Under the pieces are notes generated by a model. That model was not told the origin of the DNA. It made no database searches and was given only the letters and a program-made list of their open reading frames with translations. DNA of 23,323 nucleotides from an uncultured Anaerotignum sp. (GTDB lineage: Bacteria; Bacillota; Clostridia; Lachnospirales; Anaerotignaceae): NCBI RefSeq assembly GCF_905212195.1, contig NZ_CAJMDQ010000036.1, forward strand, positions 1 to 23,323, given 5' to 3'. Position numbers and translations under genes: made by a program. This document shows positions 1-8,037 of the stretch, one piece after another (within the stretch, counting starts at the first letter, position 1; every line of letters starts with the position of its first letter).

Positions 1-27
1 AAAATATGATTAAGGGAGGAAAAAAAT

Positions 28-270
28 ATGATACAAAAAAATAAAACGAAGGAAACTATTACACCTGTACTTATGCCAGCAAGCCTTATGAGCCAAATTT
101 CTGGCATTGGCGAAAACACACTGCGGAAATTAATGGACAGCGGAGAGATTGAATATCTGCCAGTCGGAAATCGTCGTCTGCTTTGTTTGGAAGCCATCTA
201 TGATTATTATCAGCGTCATAAAACGCCTGTAAAAGTCACCATCCTACCTTTAGCGGACCTTAATGATTGA
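28..270 (+). CDS. Excisionase-like small DNA-binding protein
   Basis: This 80-residue protein has the size and layout of the excisionase/MerR-like helix-turn-helix proteins that precede tyrosine integrases in Clostridia elements. What is seen: a recognisable HTH-type stretch from about residue 20 to 60 (SGIGENTLRKLMDSGEIEYL, then a VGNRR turn and a LEAIYDYY helix). A strong GGGAGG site lies 8 nt before the ATG. The integrase gene starts 18 bp downstream in the same direction, so the two are probably co-transcribed. Known for the family: such proteins bend DNA at attachment sites and steer integrase towards excision. The role here is inferred from position and fold; it could also be a transcriptional regulator of the element. 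Confidence 0.72.
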   Translation: MIQKNKTKETITPVLMPASLMSQISGIGENTLRKLMDSGEIEYLPVGNRRLLCLEAIYDYYQRHKTPVKVTILPLADLND

Positions 271-288
271 TGAAAGGTGGCGAATATC

Positions 289-1515
289 ATGGCTATTTCT
301 GAACGAACTGTCCAAAACAAAAGAAACAGTACCGGTGAATTAACCGGAAAACCCGGCACTGTCTATGATGTCAATATCAAATATAAGTCAAATGGGGAGC
401 CGAAAACACACGTAAAGAAAGGCTTTCCAACAAAGCGGGAGGCGCAGCAGTATGAAGCGACAATGAAAACAAAGTTGGCTAATCCAACTTACGTTCCACC
501 CACTGCTGCACAACGAAAACAAACCGTGCGGGAATATATGTTGGAATGGCTGGAGCGACATGGTGCTTCAAATCTGCGTCCCAGTACCAAAGCCAGCTAC
601 TACAGCCACATGAAAAACCATATCTTTCCTTGTATTGGAGATGTATATCTGGGGCAATTAACGCCTGCCATGCTGGATGATATGTATGCAACAATGGCAG
701 GAAAAGGACTATCTGCAAGTTCCGTCAGATATGCCCATCGTATCATGGGTGTTGCCCTGGAGCATGCCAGAAAATATCATTATATCGAAAGCAATCCAGC
801 CAGAGATACCATCACAAAATTTGGCAAACAAGGCAAAACTCCCGATCCCTATACCATTGAAGAAATGCAGAAACTATTTTCCTGCGCCAGTGGTACTCAT
901 TGGGAAATGATTCTGATTTTAGGCGGATTATATGGACTCAGGCTTAGCGAAGCTCTGGGGCTGCGCTGGAGAAATGTAGATCTGGATAAGAAAACCTTTT
1001 CCGTAATTGAACAGCTTCCTTTTCAATTACCAGCTTCTGTTACAGAAATTCAGGAAATGGCACCTGTAAAAGCTGGAGAACGCACACTGCCACTGACAGA
1101 CACCATTCTTCCCTATTTCCGGTGTCATAAAATGCAGCAGGAAAAACAAAAACAACTTCTCGCTGCATCCGGAGAACGGTATTATGATAACGATCTGGTA
1201 CTGGCAAAACCCAATGGGCTGCCAGAACGGAGGGATCGGGTTTCTGCAAGCTTTGGGCAGTTTCTCCGGCACCAGGAAATGCGGCATATCCGCTTCCACG
1301 ATTTGAGACATTCTGCAGCAACCAACATGCATCAGCAAAGCGGTGATTTCTACACTGTTGGGCAAATTCTTGGGCATAGCAGTTTGAAAGGCGTTGGGAT
1401 TCAATTAGGTATTTCCAACAATCTGGAATCTGTTACAGAACAGTATATCGATGTGAGAATGGATCGAAAACTGCTTCTGCTGGAAAATTATCATAAGGCT
1501 GTACTGGGAGGATAA
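289..1515 (+). CDS. int: Tyrosine recombinase / integrase (Tn916-phage type)
   Basis: Site-specific integrase of about 408 residues that cuts and rejoins DNA at attachment sites through a tyrosine-DNA bond. The N-terminus (GTVYDVNIKYKSNGEPKTHV) resembles the arm-type DNA-binding domain of Tn916-like integrases. A SAM-like core-binding domain follows at about residues 78-170. The catalytic domain shows Arg218 (GLRLSEALGLRW), His337/Arg340 (HDLRH), His363 (LGHSS) and nucleophile Tyr386 (TEQYIDV), numbered from the chosen ATG. That ATG lies 8 nt after AAAGGTGG; an in-frame GTG at 277 would add four residues and is less well placed. All catalytic residues are intact, so it looks active. The rest of its element lies left of the window, or the element may include the CRISPR locus on the right. 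The attachment site is not identifiable from this window alone. Confidence 0.93.
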   Translation: MAISERTVQNKRNSTGELTGKPGTVYDVNIKYKSNGEPKTHVKKGFPTKREAQQYEATMKTKLANPTYVPPTAAQRKQTVREYMLEWLERHGASNLRPSTKASYYSHMKNHIFPCIGDVYLGQLTPAMLDDMYATMAGKGLSASSVRYAHRIMGVALEHARKYHYIESNPARDTITKFGKQGKTPDPYTIEEMQKLFSCASGTHWEMILILGGLYGLRLSEALGLRWRNVDLDKKTFSVIEQLPFQLPASVTEIQEMAPVKAGERTLPLTDTILPYFRCHKMQQEKQKQLLAASGERYYDNDLVLAKPNGLPERRDRVSASFGQFLRHQEMRHIRFHDLRHSAATNMHQQSGDFYTVGQILGHSSLKGVGIQLGISNNLESVTEQYIDVRMDRKLLLLENYHKAVLGG

Positions 1516-1518
1516 GAG

Positions 1519-1556
1519 AACCCCCCTGTTTGGATATAGAATCCAAACAGGGGGTT
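1519..1556. terminator. Strong stem-loop between int and the CRISPR array
   Basis: A perfect 14-bp stem (1522-1535 with 1541-1554, starting CCCCCTGTTTGG) closes a 5-nt ATAGA loop 4 nt after the int stop codon. There is no long T-run on either side, so it is not a textbook intrinsic terminator. Its position suits a bidirectional barrier that ends int mRNA and CRISPR transcripts arriving from the right. It could instead be part of the element end. Confidence 0.55.
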
Positions 1557-1582
1557 CAAAATTTGCAGAACAAAATATATTT

Positions 1583-1946
1583 TTTTGCGTTGCTTATGAA
1601 ATTACACTACTCTCAAACCACGTTTCTTGTTTTCTTGACCGTGTTGTTGTTTCAGTACCTTATGAAATTACACTACTCTCAAACGAAATCATCAACCAGA
1701 TCATTTTCTTTGAAGTTTCAGTACCTTATGAAATTACACTACTCTCAAACATCAGTAAGTATCACTTGGACGCAGAAGAGTTTCAGTACCTTATGAAATT
1801 ACACTACTCTCAAACCCCCGGGGATACTTTTTGTCAGTTCCATTAGTTTCAGTACCTTATGAAATTACACTACTCTCAAACCAGGTCTGTCATGTCTACT
1901 TGGTCTACAAGTTTCAGTACCTTATGAAATTACACTACTCTCAAAC
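1583..1946 (-). CRISPR. Type II-A CRISPR array, 6 repeats and 5 spacers
   Basis: Five identical 36-bp repeats at 1649-1684, 1715-1750, 1780-1815, 1846-1881 and 1911-1946 read GTTTCAGTACC...CTCTCAAAC on the + strand. A sixth repeat at 1583-1618 is degenerate, with five mismatches all in its left ten bases. Spacers lie at 1619-1648, 1685-1714, 1751-1779, 1816-1845 and 1882-1910 (29-30 bp), all different. The functional direction is the minus strand: read that way the repeat starts GTTTGAGAGTAGTG, is complementary to the tracrRNA anti-repeat, and the degenerate copy is the last repeat, as expected for an array trailer. The newest spacer should be 1882-1910. I cannot say what the spacers match. 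Confidence 0.98.
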
Positions 1947-2029
1947 CTCAAATTTCAAATCCAGATTCTCACCAAGTAAACCATACCCACTACACAGTAT
2001 GGGGCAACTCCATAAAGCTCACTTTGAAT
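1947..2029 (-). promoter_or_regulatory. CRISPR leader with ATTTGAG leader-anchoring motif
   Basis: These 83 bp separate the csn2 stop from the first repeat. On the minus strand the leader ends in ATTTGAG (1947-1953), directly abutting the repeat. The same 7-mer is the leader-anchoring sequence that directs spacer insertion in streptococcal type II-A systems. A weak promoter candidate for pre-crRNA is TTGCCC (2002-2007), a 16-bp gap, then TATGGT (1980-1985). The inverted repeat CCATAC...GTATGG overlaps it. The motif is clear; the promoter is tentative. Confidence 0.75.
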
Positions 2030-2716
2030 CTACCGCAAAAACACTGATTTGTCAACGATTTCGCACAAATCCTTATCTATAATGGAAATCTGTTCAACCG
2101 AAACAGAAGCAGGGACAGAACTTTCCAACATTAGCAGTGGTATCTGATGCAAAGCTGCTGATTCCAAAAATGGAGCCAGTTCTTCTGGCGTAAAATATAC
2201 ATGCAGGTTTGTCAGCACAAAGCACTGTATGCCCAAATATTTCTGGCATAACTGCAAAAAGAGCAGCAGATTCTCCAACTCCCCTTCCTGTTCTTCGTAT
2301 CTTGGTGTGAAGGCCAGTAATTTCAGCCAGGAAGCAGCGGAAATCTCATCAGAAAAGGAAAAAGTAAATTCCGTTTCCGCAGACAGTCTTTCTGCAAAAG
2401 CCATCAAATGTGTCTGTAGCTCCAGCAATTCCTGATACATCTTTTCATTGGCAATGCTCTCTAACTCCGCATTTGTCTTTGTCAGTAATTTTTTATCCTG
2501 TAAAGGCAACCGCAGCGGATCAGGCAAAAACATTCCTTTTTTTGCAAAGGAAAAAGGCTTATAATCTTTTGAAAAAACAAAATAGACTTCTTCCGTTTCA
2601 TATTGAAACGCATCACACACCTGACGAAATAACTTTTTGTTTTCTAAAACCAAAAGCTGTATGGGATTTTCTCCAAAATAAATCGGTTCAGATAAAAAAG
2701 AAAACGCTGCTCTCAT
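2030..2716 (-). CDS. csn2: CRISPR-associated protein Csn2 (type II-A adaptation)
   Basis: A 228-residue Csn2-family protein, the subtype-defining gene of type II-A. Known for the family: it forms a tetrameric ring around double-stranded DNA ends and works with Cas1-Cas2 and Cas9 in acquiring spacers. What is seen: length typical of the short Csn2 group (about 220 residues), the N-terminal pattern of short beta strands (PIYFGENPIQLLVLENKKLF), a helical middle (about 78-115) and a C-terminal alpha/beta part with IQCFVLTNLHVYFTPEEL and IPLLMLES. Its start overlaps the cas2 stop by ATGA, so translation is coupled. It is the last gene of the operon and is followed directly by the leader. Sequence conservation in this family is low, so position supports the call strongly. 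Confidence 0.93.
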   Translation of the reverse strand: MRAAFSFLSEPIYFGENPIQLLVLENKKLFRQVCDAFQYETEEVYFVFSKDYKPFSFAKKGMFLPDPLRLPLQDKKLLTKTNAELESIANEKMYQELLELQTHLMAFAERLSAETEFTFSFSDEISAASWLKLLAFTPRYEEQEGELENLLLFLQLCQKYLGIQCFVLTNLHVYFTPEELAPFLESAALHQIPLLMLESSVPASVSVEQISIIDKDLCEIVDKSVFLR

Positions 2717-3033
2717 AGTATCAAAATCCTTTCATCAGAACAAACTACCTGACTGGTCCATTCCCCTGTGATCATTTCCATTTTTTGAAATTGTTTTTCC
2801 GTAATGGTCAACATCTGCACCAATCCTGCTGCCGGTTTATGACGGCGAACCTGTTCACAGATACTCTGGGCAGCAGTCTGATTCAACGCTAATTTTACAT
2901 AAACAGATTCCTGCATCATCAAAAAACCACTTTTGATTAAAAACTTTCGAAAACGTATATACTCCCGCCGTTCTGAATCTGATAGTACGGGAAGATCAAA
3001 TAATACCATCACTCTCATAAATCTATAACTCAT
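2713..3033 (-). CDS. cas2: CRISPR-associated protein Cas2
   Basis: A 106-residue Cas2, the small ferredoxin-like protein that bridges two Cas1 dimers in the spacer integrase complex. The N-terminal strand MRVMVLFDLPV carries the conserved Asp (residue 13) after a hydrophobic strand, and SGFLMMQESVYVKL is the typical second strand region. The ATG chosen overlaps the end of cas1 by 11 bp and gives the common MSYRFMR beginning. A second in-frame ATG at 3018 (MRVMVLF) is possible; neither has a strong ribosome site, which suggests translational coupling to cas1. It overlaps csn2 downstream by 4 bp. Confidence 0.95.
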   Translation of the reverse strand: MSYRFMRVMVLFDLPVLSDSERREYIRFRKFLIKSGFLMMQESVYVKLALNQTAAQSICEQVRRHKPAAGLVQMLTITEKQFQKMEMITGEWTSQVVCSDERILIL

Positions 3034-3898
3034 CTTTCATAAACCGAATCTGGGCAATATCCTTTTCTTCCAATGCCCGAAAAATACTTTGACAATATAC
3101 CTTAATCGCATTCATGCAACTTTGCTTTCGTTCATCAATCATCACATCCTGATACAGCACTTCCAGCATTTGGCGCTTCTCGTCTTTTCCAAAATCTTTT
3201 GGTTCCATTTGAAATACCATTGCGTCTACTAAGGGACGAAATGGTTCCATAAGGTCACAACTGAGATTGAATGAATTAAACATGTTATCATGAAACAAGC
3301 CCAATTCCGTATGATAACCACAGGCTACCACTTCTCGATTGAAGCAGGACAACAGCAGACTGTATCCATAATTCAAAGCAGCATTCACCGGATTTTCCTG
3401 TGCTCTGGAAAAAGATTTTCCAAAAAGTGCATTAAAATATACTTTTGCTGCATGACCTTCTCGATTGGTTGTATCCTTCCAGGAAATATCCGAAAGATAG
3501 CTATCCAATATAGCTGCCTGCGGAAAATCGTAACGGACAAGCAAATTCCGTTGATTTTTTATTTTTTCCGTTACGATTTCCGTCCAAACAGCTTCTTTGT
3601 AGAAAGGGTCCCATTGTATCTGTTTTTTCCATTTCAGACTACAGTCATGGCTCCCATAATAGGGAATCAATTCCGCTTCAGGATTCCGTTTGCTATCACA
3701 AAAAATGACTTTCACCTTCTGTTGCATCAGCGCACTCAGAAGTGCCGCAGTTAAGCTGGTAGCTGTATTTTCTATCATTAAAACGGAAATTTCACTGATA
3801 TGTACTTTGATGGTAGCCGTCACATCACGTACCACCAGATATCCCATACTGAAATCCAATTTTGATGGTTTCGTAATAACAACCGTTCTCCAGCTCAT
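3023..3898 (-). CDS. cas1: CRISPR-associated endonuclease Cas1 (type II)
   Basis: Cas1 of 291 residues, the metal-dependent integrase that inserts new spacers at the leader-repeat junction. The expected catalytic triad is visible as Glu147 (NREGHAAKVYF), His203 (ELGLFHDN) and Glu218 (CDLMEPFRP). These positions are almost those of the S. pyogenes protein. The N-terminal MSWRTVVIT beta strand is typical of type II Cas1. The ATG at 3898 is preferred because AAGGAGG lies 7 nt before it; a GTG at 3916 would put the ribosome site inside the gene. It follows cas9 by 18 bp and overlaps cas2, fitting one operon. Confidence 0.97.
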   Translation of the reverse strand: MSWRTVVITKPSKLDFSMGYLVVRDVTATIKVHISEISVLMIENTATSLTAALLSALMQQKVKVIFCDSKRNPEAELIPYYGSHDCSLKWKKQIQWDPFYKEAVWTEIVTEKIKNQRNLLVRYDFPQAAILDSYLSDISWKDTTNREGHAAKVYFNALFGKSFSRAQENPVNAALNYGYSLLLSCFNREVVACGYHTELGLFHDNMFNSFNLSCDLMEPFRPLVDAMVFQMEPKDFGKDEKRQMLEVLYQDVMIDERKQSCMNAIKVYCQSIFRALEEKDIAQIRFMKDEL

Positions 3899-3916
3899 AC
3901 TGCGTACCTCCTTCAC

Positions 3917-6900
3917 TCAATGGAGCAGATCGATCTCTTTTTCATAAAGGCCTGTGACAGATTGATGAACCAAGCATATAGACGAAATTCCTTTGATGCC
4001 CAAAAGGTTCGCTCCATAAGTAGTAGCACCTGTCTGTCCTGATTCTCCAACTAATCTCAAATCACCTGTCATCACATTGGCATGTAAAATCTTCAAAATC
4101 TCTGCTATCACATAGCCTTGCTGTAACAAAGTTAATTTTTCAAATTTCTCCTGGCTCTTCATCAATTTTTCTCCCAATGATGCAAACTTTTTGCCAAAAA
4201 TCGTATAAACCATCTTTTCACAAAGAGAATGGTATAGATTCAAATTTTCTTCCAAAGTAACCTTATCAAAAGAATTCGGCTCCTTACGTTTTTCCACTAT
4301 CTTCAAAAGTTTTTTCACATAAACTTCCTGCTGATAAGATAGTACCAACTGTATTCCCGGTTTATATGTGATAACCTTTCCTCCATTCGATTTACCACTT
4401 ATATGTGCCCTGAATCCGTCAAAGGACAGACAGGCGCCATACTTGATGCAGGGGATCACAATTCTGGGATTTTTCAGTTCTGCATACTTTTTCATGTATG
4501 CAACAGGATCTTCTTCGTATTCCCGCAAAAGATACAAATCCACAGGGACTAATTTTCTTCCTGCTTTTCCTTTCTTTTCTTCGTATTCTACCAAAGCAAA
4601 GAACGTAGAACTCGGACGATTATAAGCACCATACTTTTCTGTATCCCCACGAACACCTTTTTTCAAAGAAACCTGCCCTTTTCCTTTTTTCAGTGGATTT
4701 TGATCAAAAAGCCCACCCTTTTGACAAAAAGCATACCGTGTGTAGCGGATATTGTTTTTTGCCATGGTTTTCTTTACGATTCCCATGGACATATCATTGT
4801 CTGCTACCCAAGCATTTTCGATATTATACTGGAACATCCGATTCAAGCTGTACTTACTTGCTTGCAGCCCTTTAATGAAATTCGCCCGGTTATGGGTAAA
4901 TTTTTCATTATAGACGTTCCCAACCACAATATTCAGATAGGCATCCTTCGCATGGTGGAAATCATTGACTTCCCTGCATTTGAGCATGTCATATTCATGA
5001 CGGAAGTCTGAAACTTGTCCTGCTTTGACGTATACAATTTCTGTCCCGAATCTTTCATAGATCTGACGCAGCAGGGTTGCAACAGCCTTTACGGATTGTC
5101 CAGTTTCTACCACCTGACGTTGGATAAAATCAGATAATTCTTCATCTGTCAGTGGATATGGACGTGTCAGACGTTCAAATTTTTTCTTACTGATCAGTCC
5201 TTTTTCCAGTAAAATATGCCAGAATCCCATTTGTTTGGTACGTACATCTTCGGGAAGGGGATAGATATTATCTTTTTTGGCATTTACTTCTTTTTTTACC
5301 AAGACACGATTATCCAAACTATCATCTTTTACTTTAGATTGCGGGAAAATATGATCGATGTCGTAAACATTGCGATCGAAAAGCTGTTCTAATGGGATGT
5401 CATCTCCTGTATACATACATTTTCCCATCTGTGTGAAATACAGATACAGGGCATCTCTACGGAAATCTTCATCAGAAGTATATGTTTTCTGCAAAGCTTC
5501 ATAAAGTTCTGGCGCTTCCTTTTTACAAGATTCGTATAGTGCCAAAAGTTTATTTCTTCTGGAATCAGTACGTTTTTTCTCCTGAGGTCCTCTTGTGACT
5601 TCTACAAAAATCTTTTTGGGTGCATCCCCTTGGATTTTTACCAGTTCTTGCACAATTTGCATAGCCTGATAAATGGGACGTTTTATTTTTGGTGATACAT
5701 AAAGGTTTTCCACCATTTCACGCATGGATTGACTTTCCTCGGTAACAGTCATTTCTTTTAAACGCTTACCAAAACCATATTTAGATCCCAAAAGCATCAT
5801 CAGATTATCGTTGGTTTCCCAAAGGGCAGTGATGATATTAAAGATTTCTCCGCTTTCAGGATCAACGCTTTCTACATTAGTCAAAAATGCTTTTGATAAA
5901 GCACCCCATCCTGTATACTTCAATCTGCTTATGCTTCGTATCTCGTCTGTATCCAGTTTTTCTCCATATTTTGCAGTCAGTCTTTTTTGCAGCAAACGTC
6001 TATCATCACCAAAAATAGTAATGGCAGCAATCACATCTTCTTTTTCTTCCAATGTAAGTTCAAAAGGTTCCAGATCCAAATATGACTTCATATTTGCCTT
6101 GAAATCTCCATCAAATCCCGTAATGGTTTCAGCCTGTATTCCCTTTGCCTTAAAATAATCTGCAAGCATTTTGTGGGTTACTTTTTTGCGTGTCAGAAAT
6201 AATGTATTGAAAATATCCTGTTTGCACGCAACAGAAATTTTCTCCCCATTGATTTTGAGATTATTGAGTTCATTTAATACCATATAACGGCTATACAAGA
6301 TAGATTGTTTCGGCAACACGTCTTCCTGTGGTAAATAAGTACATTTACTGGTTAAGTTTTGAATAAAGGCTTCTGCAGATGCTTCAATATCAACCTTCTG
6401 ATGGAAGTTCCATGGATAAATTTTACCTGTCTGGCGAACAATCCACGCTTTGTCACTATGTTGATTCAAAGGTCCTACATAGTAAGGAATGCGATAATCA
6501 AATATAGCCAATATTTTTTCAGAAACAGTCATTCCTTCTTCGTCTTTTTCCTGTAAAAACGGCAAATAAGCTTCTGCATTCTTCAATATTGCAACCAGTT
6601 CTGCACGATGAATCTGCATAGGAATCACACCATTCTCCTTTGTGATTTGCTTTGGCATAAATGTGCCATTCTCTATCCTTTCACGCATTTTCTGATCTTC
6701 CGGATCATCAGAAAATGGCAATATTTTTTTCAAATATCCACAGAAATCCTCTTGTGTGCAACGATTTTCCAAAACTCCGGTTTTTCCATTCTTCTTAATT
6801 TTGCCAGCATATGCAACATAGTTATTTAATCCGCTTTTACTTTTTCTAAAAATTTCAGATTTCTTTGCCGGACAGTGTAAAGACACAAATTTTTTCAGCC

Positions 6901-7867
6901 ATCTTAAATCGGCTTGATGTGTTTCATAGGTTTTTACTTTTGCATAAGAAATGTATTGCTCTCCTTGCAGAATATCAGCTAAAACAGCCCAGTCATAAAT
7001 CGCTTTCAGCTTTTCCAATAATTCAAATTTTTCACCAAGAAGATTTTGTAACTCTGCAGCTTTTTCTTCAAACTTATCACTAAAAGAAATAGATTTGTAT
7101 TCTGTATCATTCCAGGTATCTTCTTGGAAAATATCAGCTAATTTTACAGAAGAACCAGCCATTAAAGACAATATTGCTGCCATTTGTGGATTGGTTTTCT
7201 TTTTGATTTCACATAATTGTAAAATTGCGTCTGTCTTTTTCTTTTTCCCCAGCAATGTATTCAACAAAACATCAGATAGTTCTTTTTCATCCGTGCAGTG
7301 TAATTCCAAATCGTAATTATCTGCCAAATACCCAACCAATTCATAAAATACTTTTTCGAAAGAGGATATCTCACCAATCGTCAGGTTTTCAAATAAAAAA
7401 TGACCTCGATTTTTTATAATATGATGTAATGCCAGAAAAACAATTCTGACATCATACTTCTTTTTATTCTCCAATATAGATTTTCGCAAATGATAAATAG
7501 ATGGAAACTCCTTATGAAATTCCTTGTCTGTATATAAGCGATCTGCAAATAACGCATATGGAACTTCTTCTGTTTTATCCTGCATGTACAAATTGCTTTC
7601 TCTTAAACGCCGAAAGAAAGCCGGATCTATACTTGAGATTTCCTTATCAAAAAGGATTTCTAATAACTTCAAGCGCTCTTTTCTACGTTCTGTGCGTCTA
7701 CGACCAGCACGAAATGTCCTTCGTTCCTCAGCTGTATCGCTTTCTTCAAACAAACGAATCCCCCACATAGCATTTCCTCTATATTTTGGAATCGTATATT
7801 CCATGTTGGTTACAGCCCAACCAACAGAGTTCGTACCAATGTCCAGCCCTATATAATATGGCTTCAT
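3917..7867 (-). CDS. cas9: CRISPR-associated endonuclease Cas9 (type II-A)
   Basis: A 1316-residue Cas9, the crRNA:tracrRNA-guided nuclease that cuts both strands of target DNA. Domains in order: RuvC-I with Asp9 (YYIGLDIGTNS), arginine-rich bridge helix (about 49-69, RRTFRAGRRRTERR), a long REC lobe, RuvC-II with Glu756 (IFVEVTRG), HNH with Asp838-His839 and Asn862 (YDIDHIFPQS), RuvC-III with His972 and Asp975 (HHAKDAYLN), then a PAM-interacting C-terminus. All nuclease residues are present, so it should be active. Length is normal for type II-A. The ATG at 7867 has AGGGGG about 6 nt upstream; a GTG at 7885 would add six residues and is unlikely. It leads the cas operon. The PAM cannot be read from sequence. 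Confidence 0.98.
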   Translation of the reverse strand: MKPYYIGLDIGTNSVGWAVTNMEYTIPKYRGNAMWGIRLFEESDTAEERRTFRAGRRRTERRKERLKLLEILFDKEISSIDPAFFRRLRESNLYMQDKTEEVPYALFADRLYTDKEFHKEFPSIYHLRKSILENKKKYDVRIVFLALHHIIKNRGHFLFENLTIGEISSFEKVFYELVGYLADNYDLELHCTDEKELSDVLLNTLLGKKKKTDAILQLCEIKKKTNPQMAAILSLMAGSSVKLADIFQEDTWNDTEYKSISFSDKFEEKAAELQNLLGEKFELLEKLKAIYDWAVLADILQGEQYISYAKVKTYETHQADLRWLKKFVSLHCPAKKSEIFRKSKSGLNNYVAYAGKIKKNGKTGVLENRCTQEDFCGYLKKILPFSDDPEDQKMRERIENGTFMPKQITKENGVIPMQIHRAELVAILKNAEAYLPFLQEKDEEGMTVSEKILAIFDYRIPYYVGPLNQHSDKAWIVRQTGKIYPWNFHQKVDIEASAEAFIQNLTSKCTYLPQEDVLPKQSILYSRYMVLNELNNLKINGEKISVACKQDIFNTLFLTRKKVTHKMLADYFKAKGIQAETITGFDGDFKANMKSYLDLEPFELTLEEKEDVIAAITIFGDDRRLLQKRLTAKYGEKLDTDEIRSISRLKYTGWGALSKAFLTNVESVDPESGEIFNIITALWETNDNLMMLLGSKYGFGKRLKEMTVTEESQSMREMVENLYVSPKIKRPIYQAMQIVQELVKIQGDAPKKIFVEVTRGPQEKKRTDSRRNKLLALYESCKKEAPELYEALQKTYTSDEDFRRDALYLYFTQMGKCMYTGDDIPLEQLFDRNVYDIDHIFPQSKVKDDSLDNRVLVKKEVNAKKDNIYPLPEDVRTKQMGFWHILLEKGLISKKKFERLTRPYPLTDEELSDFIQRQVVETGQSVKAVATLLRQIYERFGTEIVYVKAGQVSDFRHEYDMLKCREVNDFHHAKDAYLNIVVGNVYNEKFTHNRANFIKGLQASKYSLNRMFQYNIENAWVADNDMSMGIVKKTMAKNNIRYTRYAFCQKGGLFDQNPLKKGKGQVSLKKGVRGDTEKYGAYNRPSSTFFALVEYEEKKGKAGRKLVPVDLYLLREYEEDPVAYMKKYAELKNPRIVIPCIKYGACLSFDGFRAHISGKSNGGKVITYKPGIQLVLSYQQEVYVKKLLKIVEKRKEPNSFDKVTLEENLNLYHSLCEKMVYTIFGKKFASLGEKLMKSQEKFEKLTLLQQGYVIAEILKILHANVMTGDLRLVGESGQTGATTYGANLLGIKGISSICLVHQSVTGLYEKEIDLLH

Positions 7868-7886
7868 AAAAGTCCCCCTCTTCACA

Positions 7887-7915
7887 TTGACAAATATAAC
7901 AGTATCTGCTATGAT
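7887..7915 (+). promoter_or_regulatory. tracrRNA promoter
   Basis: A near-consensus promoter, TTGACA (7887-7892), a 17-bp gap, TATGAT (7910-7915), ends 6 bp before the anti-repeat and predicts a start at about 7922. It is one of the best promoter matches in the window. Its -35 box begins 20 bp upstream of the cas9 ATG. Confidence 0.85.
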
Positions 7916-7923
7916 GTTATCAA
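7894..7923 (-). promoter_or_regulatory. Candidate cas operon promoter
   Basis: On the minus strand TTGATA (7918-7923) and TTATAT (7894-7899) are 18 bp apart. This predicts a start near 7887 and an mRNA leader of only about 20 nt that still holds the ribosome site. The same bases carry the tracrRNA promoter on the other strand, so the two polymerases would compete. Inferred from sequence only. Confidence 0.5.
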
Positions 7924-8037
7924 TCTCAGTACCTTATGAGATTACACTACGAGTTCAAATAAAGATTTATCCAAATCGTTGTGGAAACACAACATCACAG
8001 TGTGTGGTGCAAAAGACTTGCTTTGCAAGTCTTTTTT
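7922..8037 (+). ncRNA. tracrRNA of the type II-A system
   Basis: A guide-scaffold RNA of about 116 nt, divergent from cas9. The anti-repeat (7924-7960) matches the + strand repeat over CTCAGTACCTTATGA, with one change, through CACTAC. It then leaves a bulge (GAGU against GA in the crRNA) before a 6-bp lower stem UCAAAU, the same plan as the S. pyogenes duplex. Next come a nexus hairpin GATTT-ATCC-AAATC (7964-7977), a perfect hairpin GTTGTG-GAAA-CACAAC (7978-7993) with a GNRA loop, a short hairpin ATCACA-GTG-TGTGGT (7994-8008) and an 11-bp terminator stem with T6 (8011-8037). RNase III should process it with pre-crRNA. The fold was read by eye. Confidence 0.93.
8011..8037 (+). terminator. Intrinsic terminator of tracrRNA
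   Basis: The stem AAAAGACTTGC/GCAAGTCTTTT (11 bp) with a TTT loop runs into a T6 tract. It forms the 3' end of tracrRNA and probably its last structural hairpin. Confidence 0.92.

Noticed and set aside
1530..2082. Open frames with repeated YLMKLHYSQT segments
   Set aside because: These are translations of the CRISPR repeats, not a repeat protein.
2030..7867. Reading the locus as type II-C or II-B
   Set aside because: A csn2 gene follows cas2, there is no cas4, and Cas9 length and motifs fit type II-A.
7868..7885. GTG start of cas9 at 7885
   Set aside because: It would place the AGGGGG ribosome site inside the gene and add six residues before the conserved RuvC-I start.
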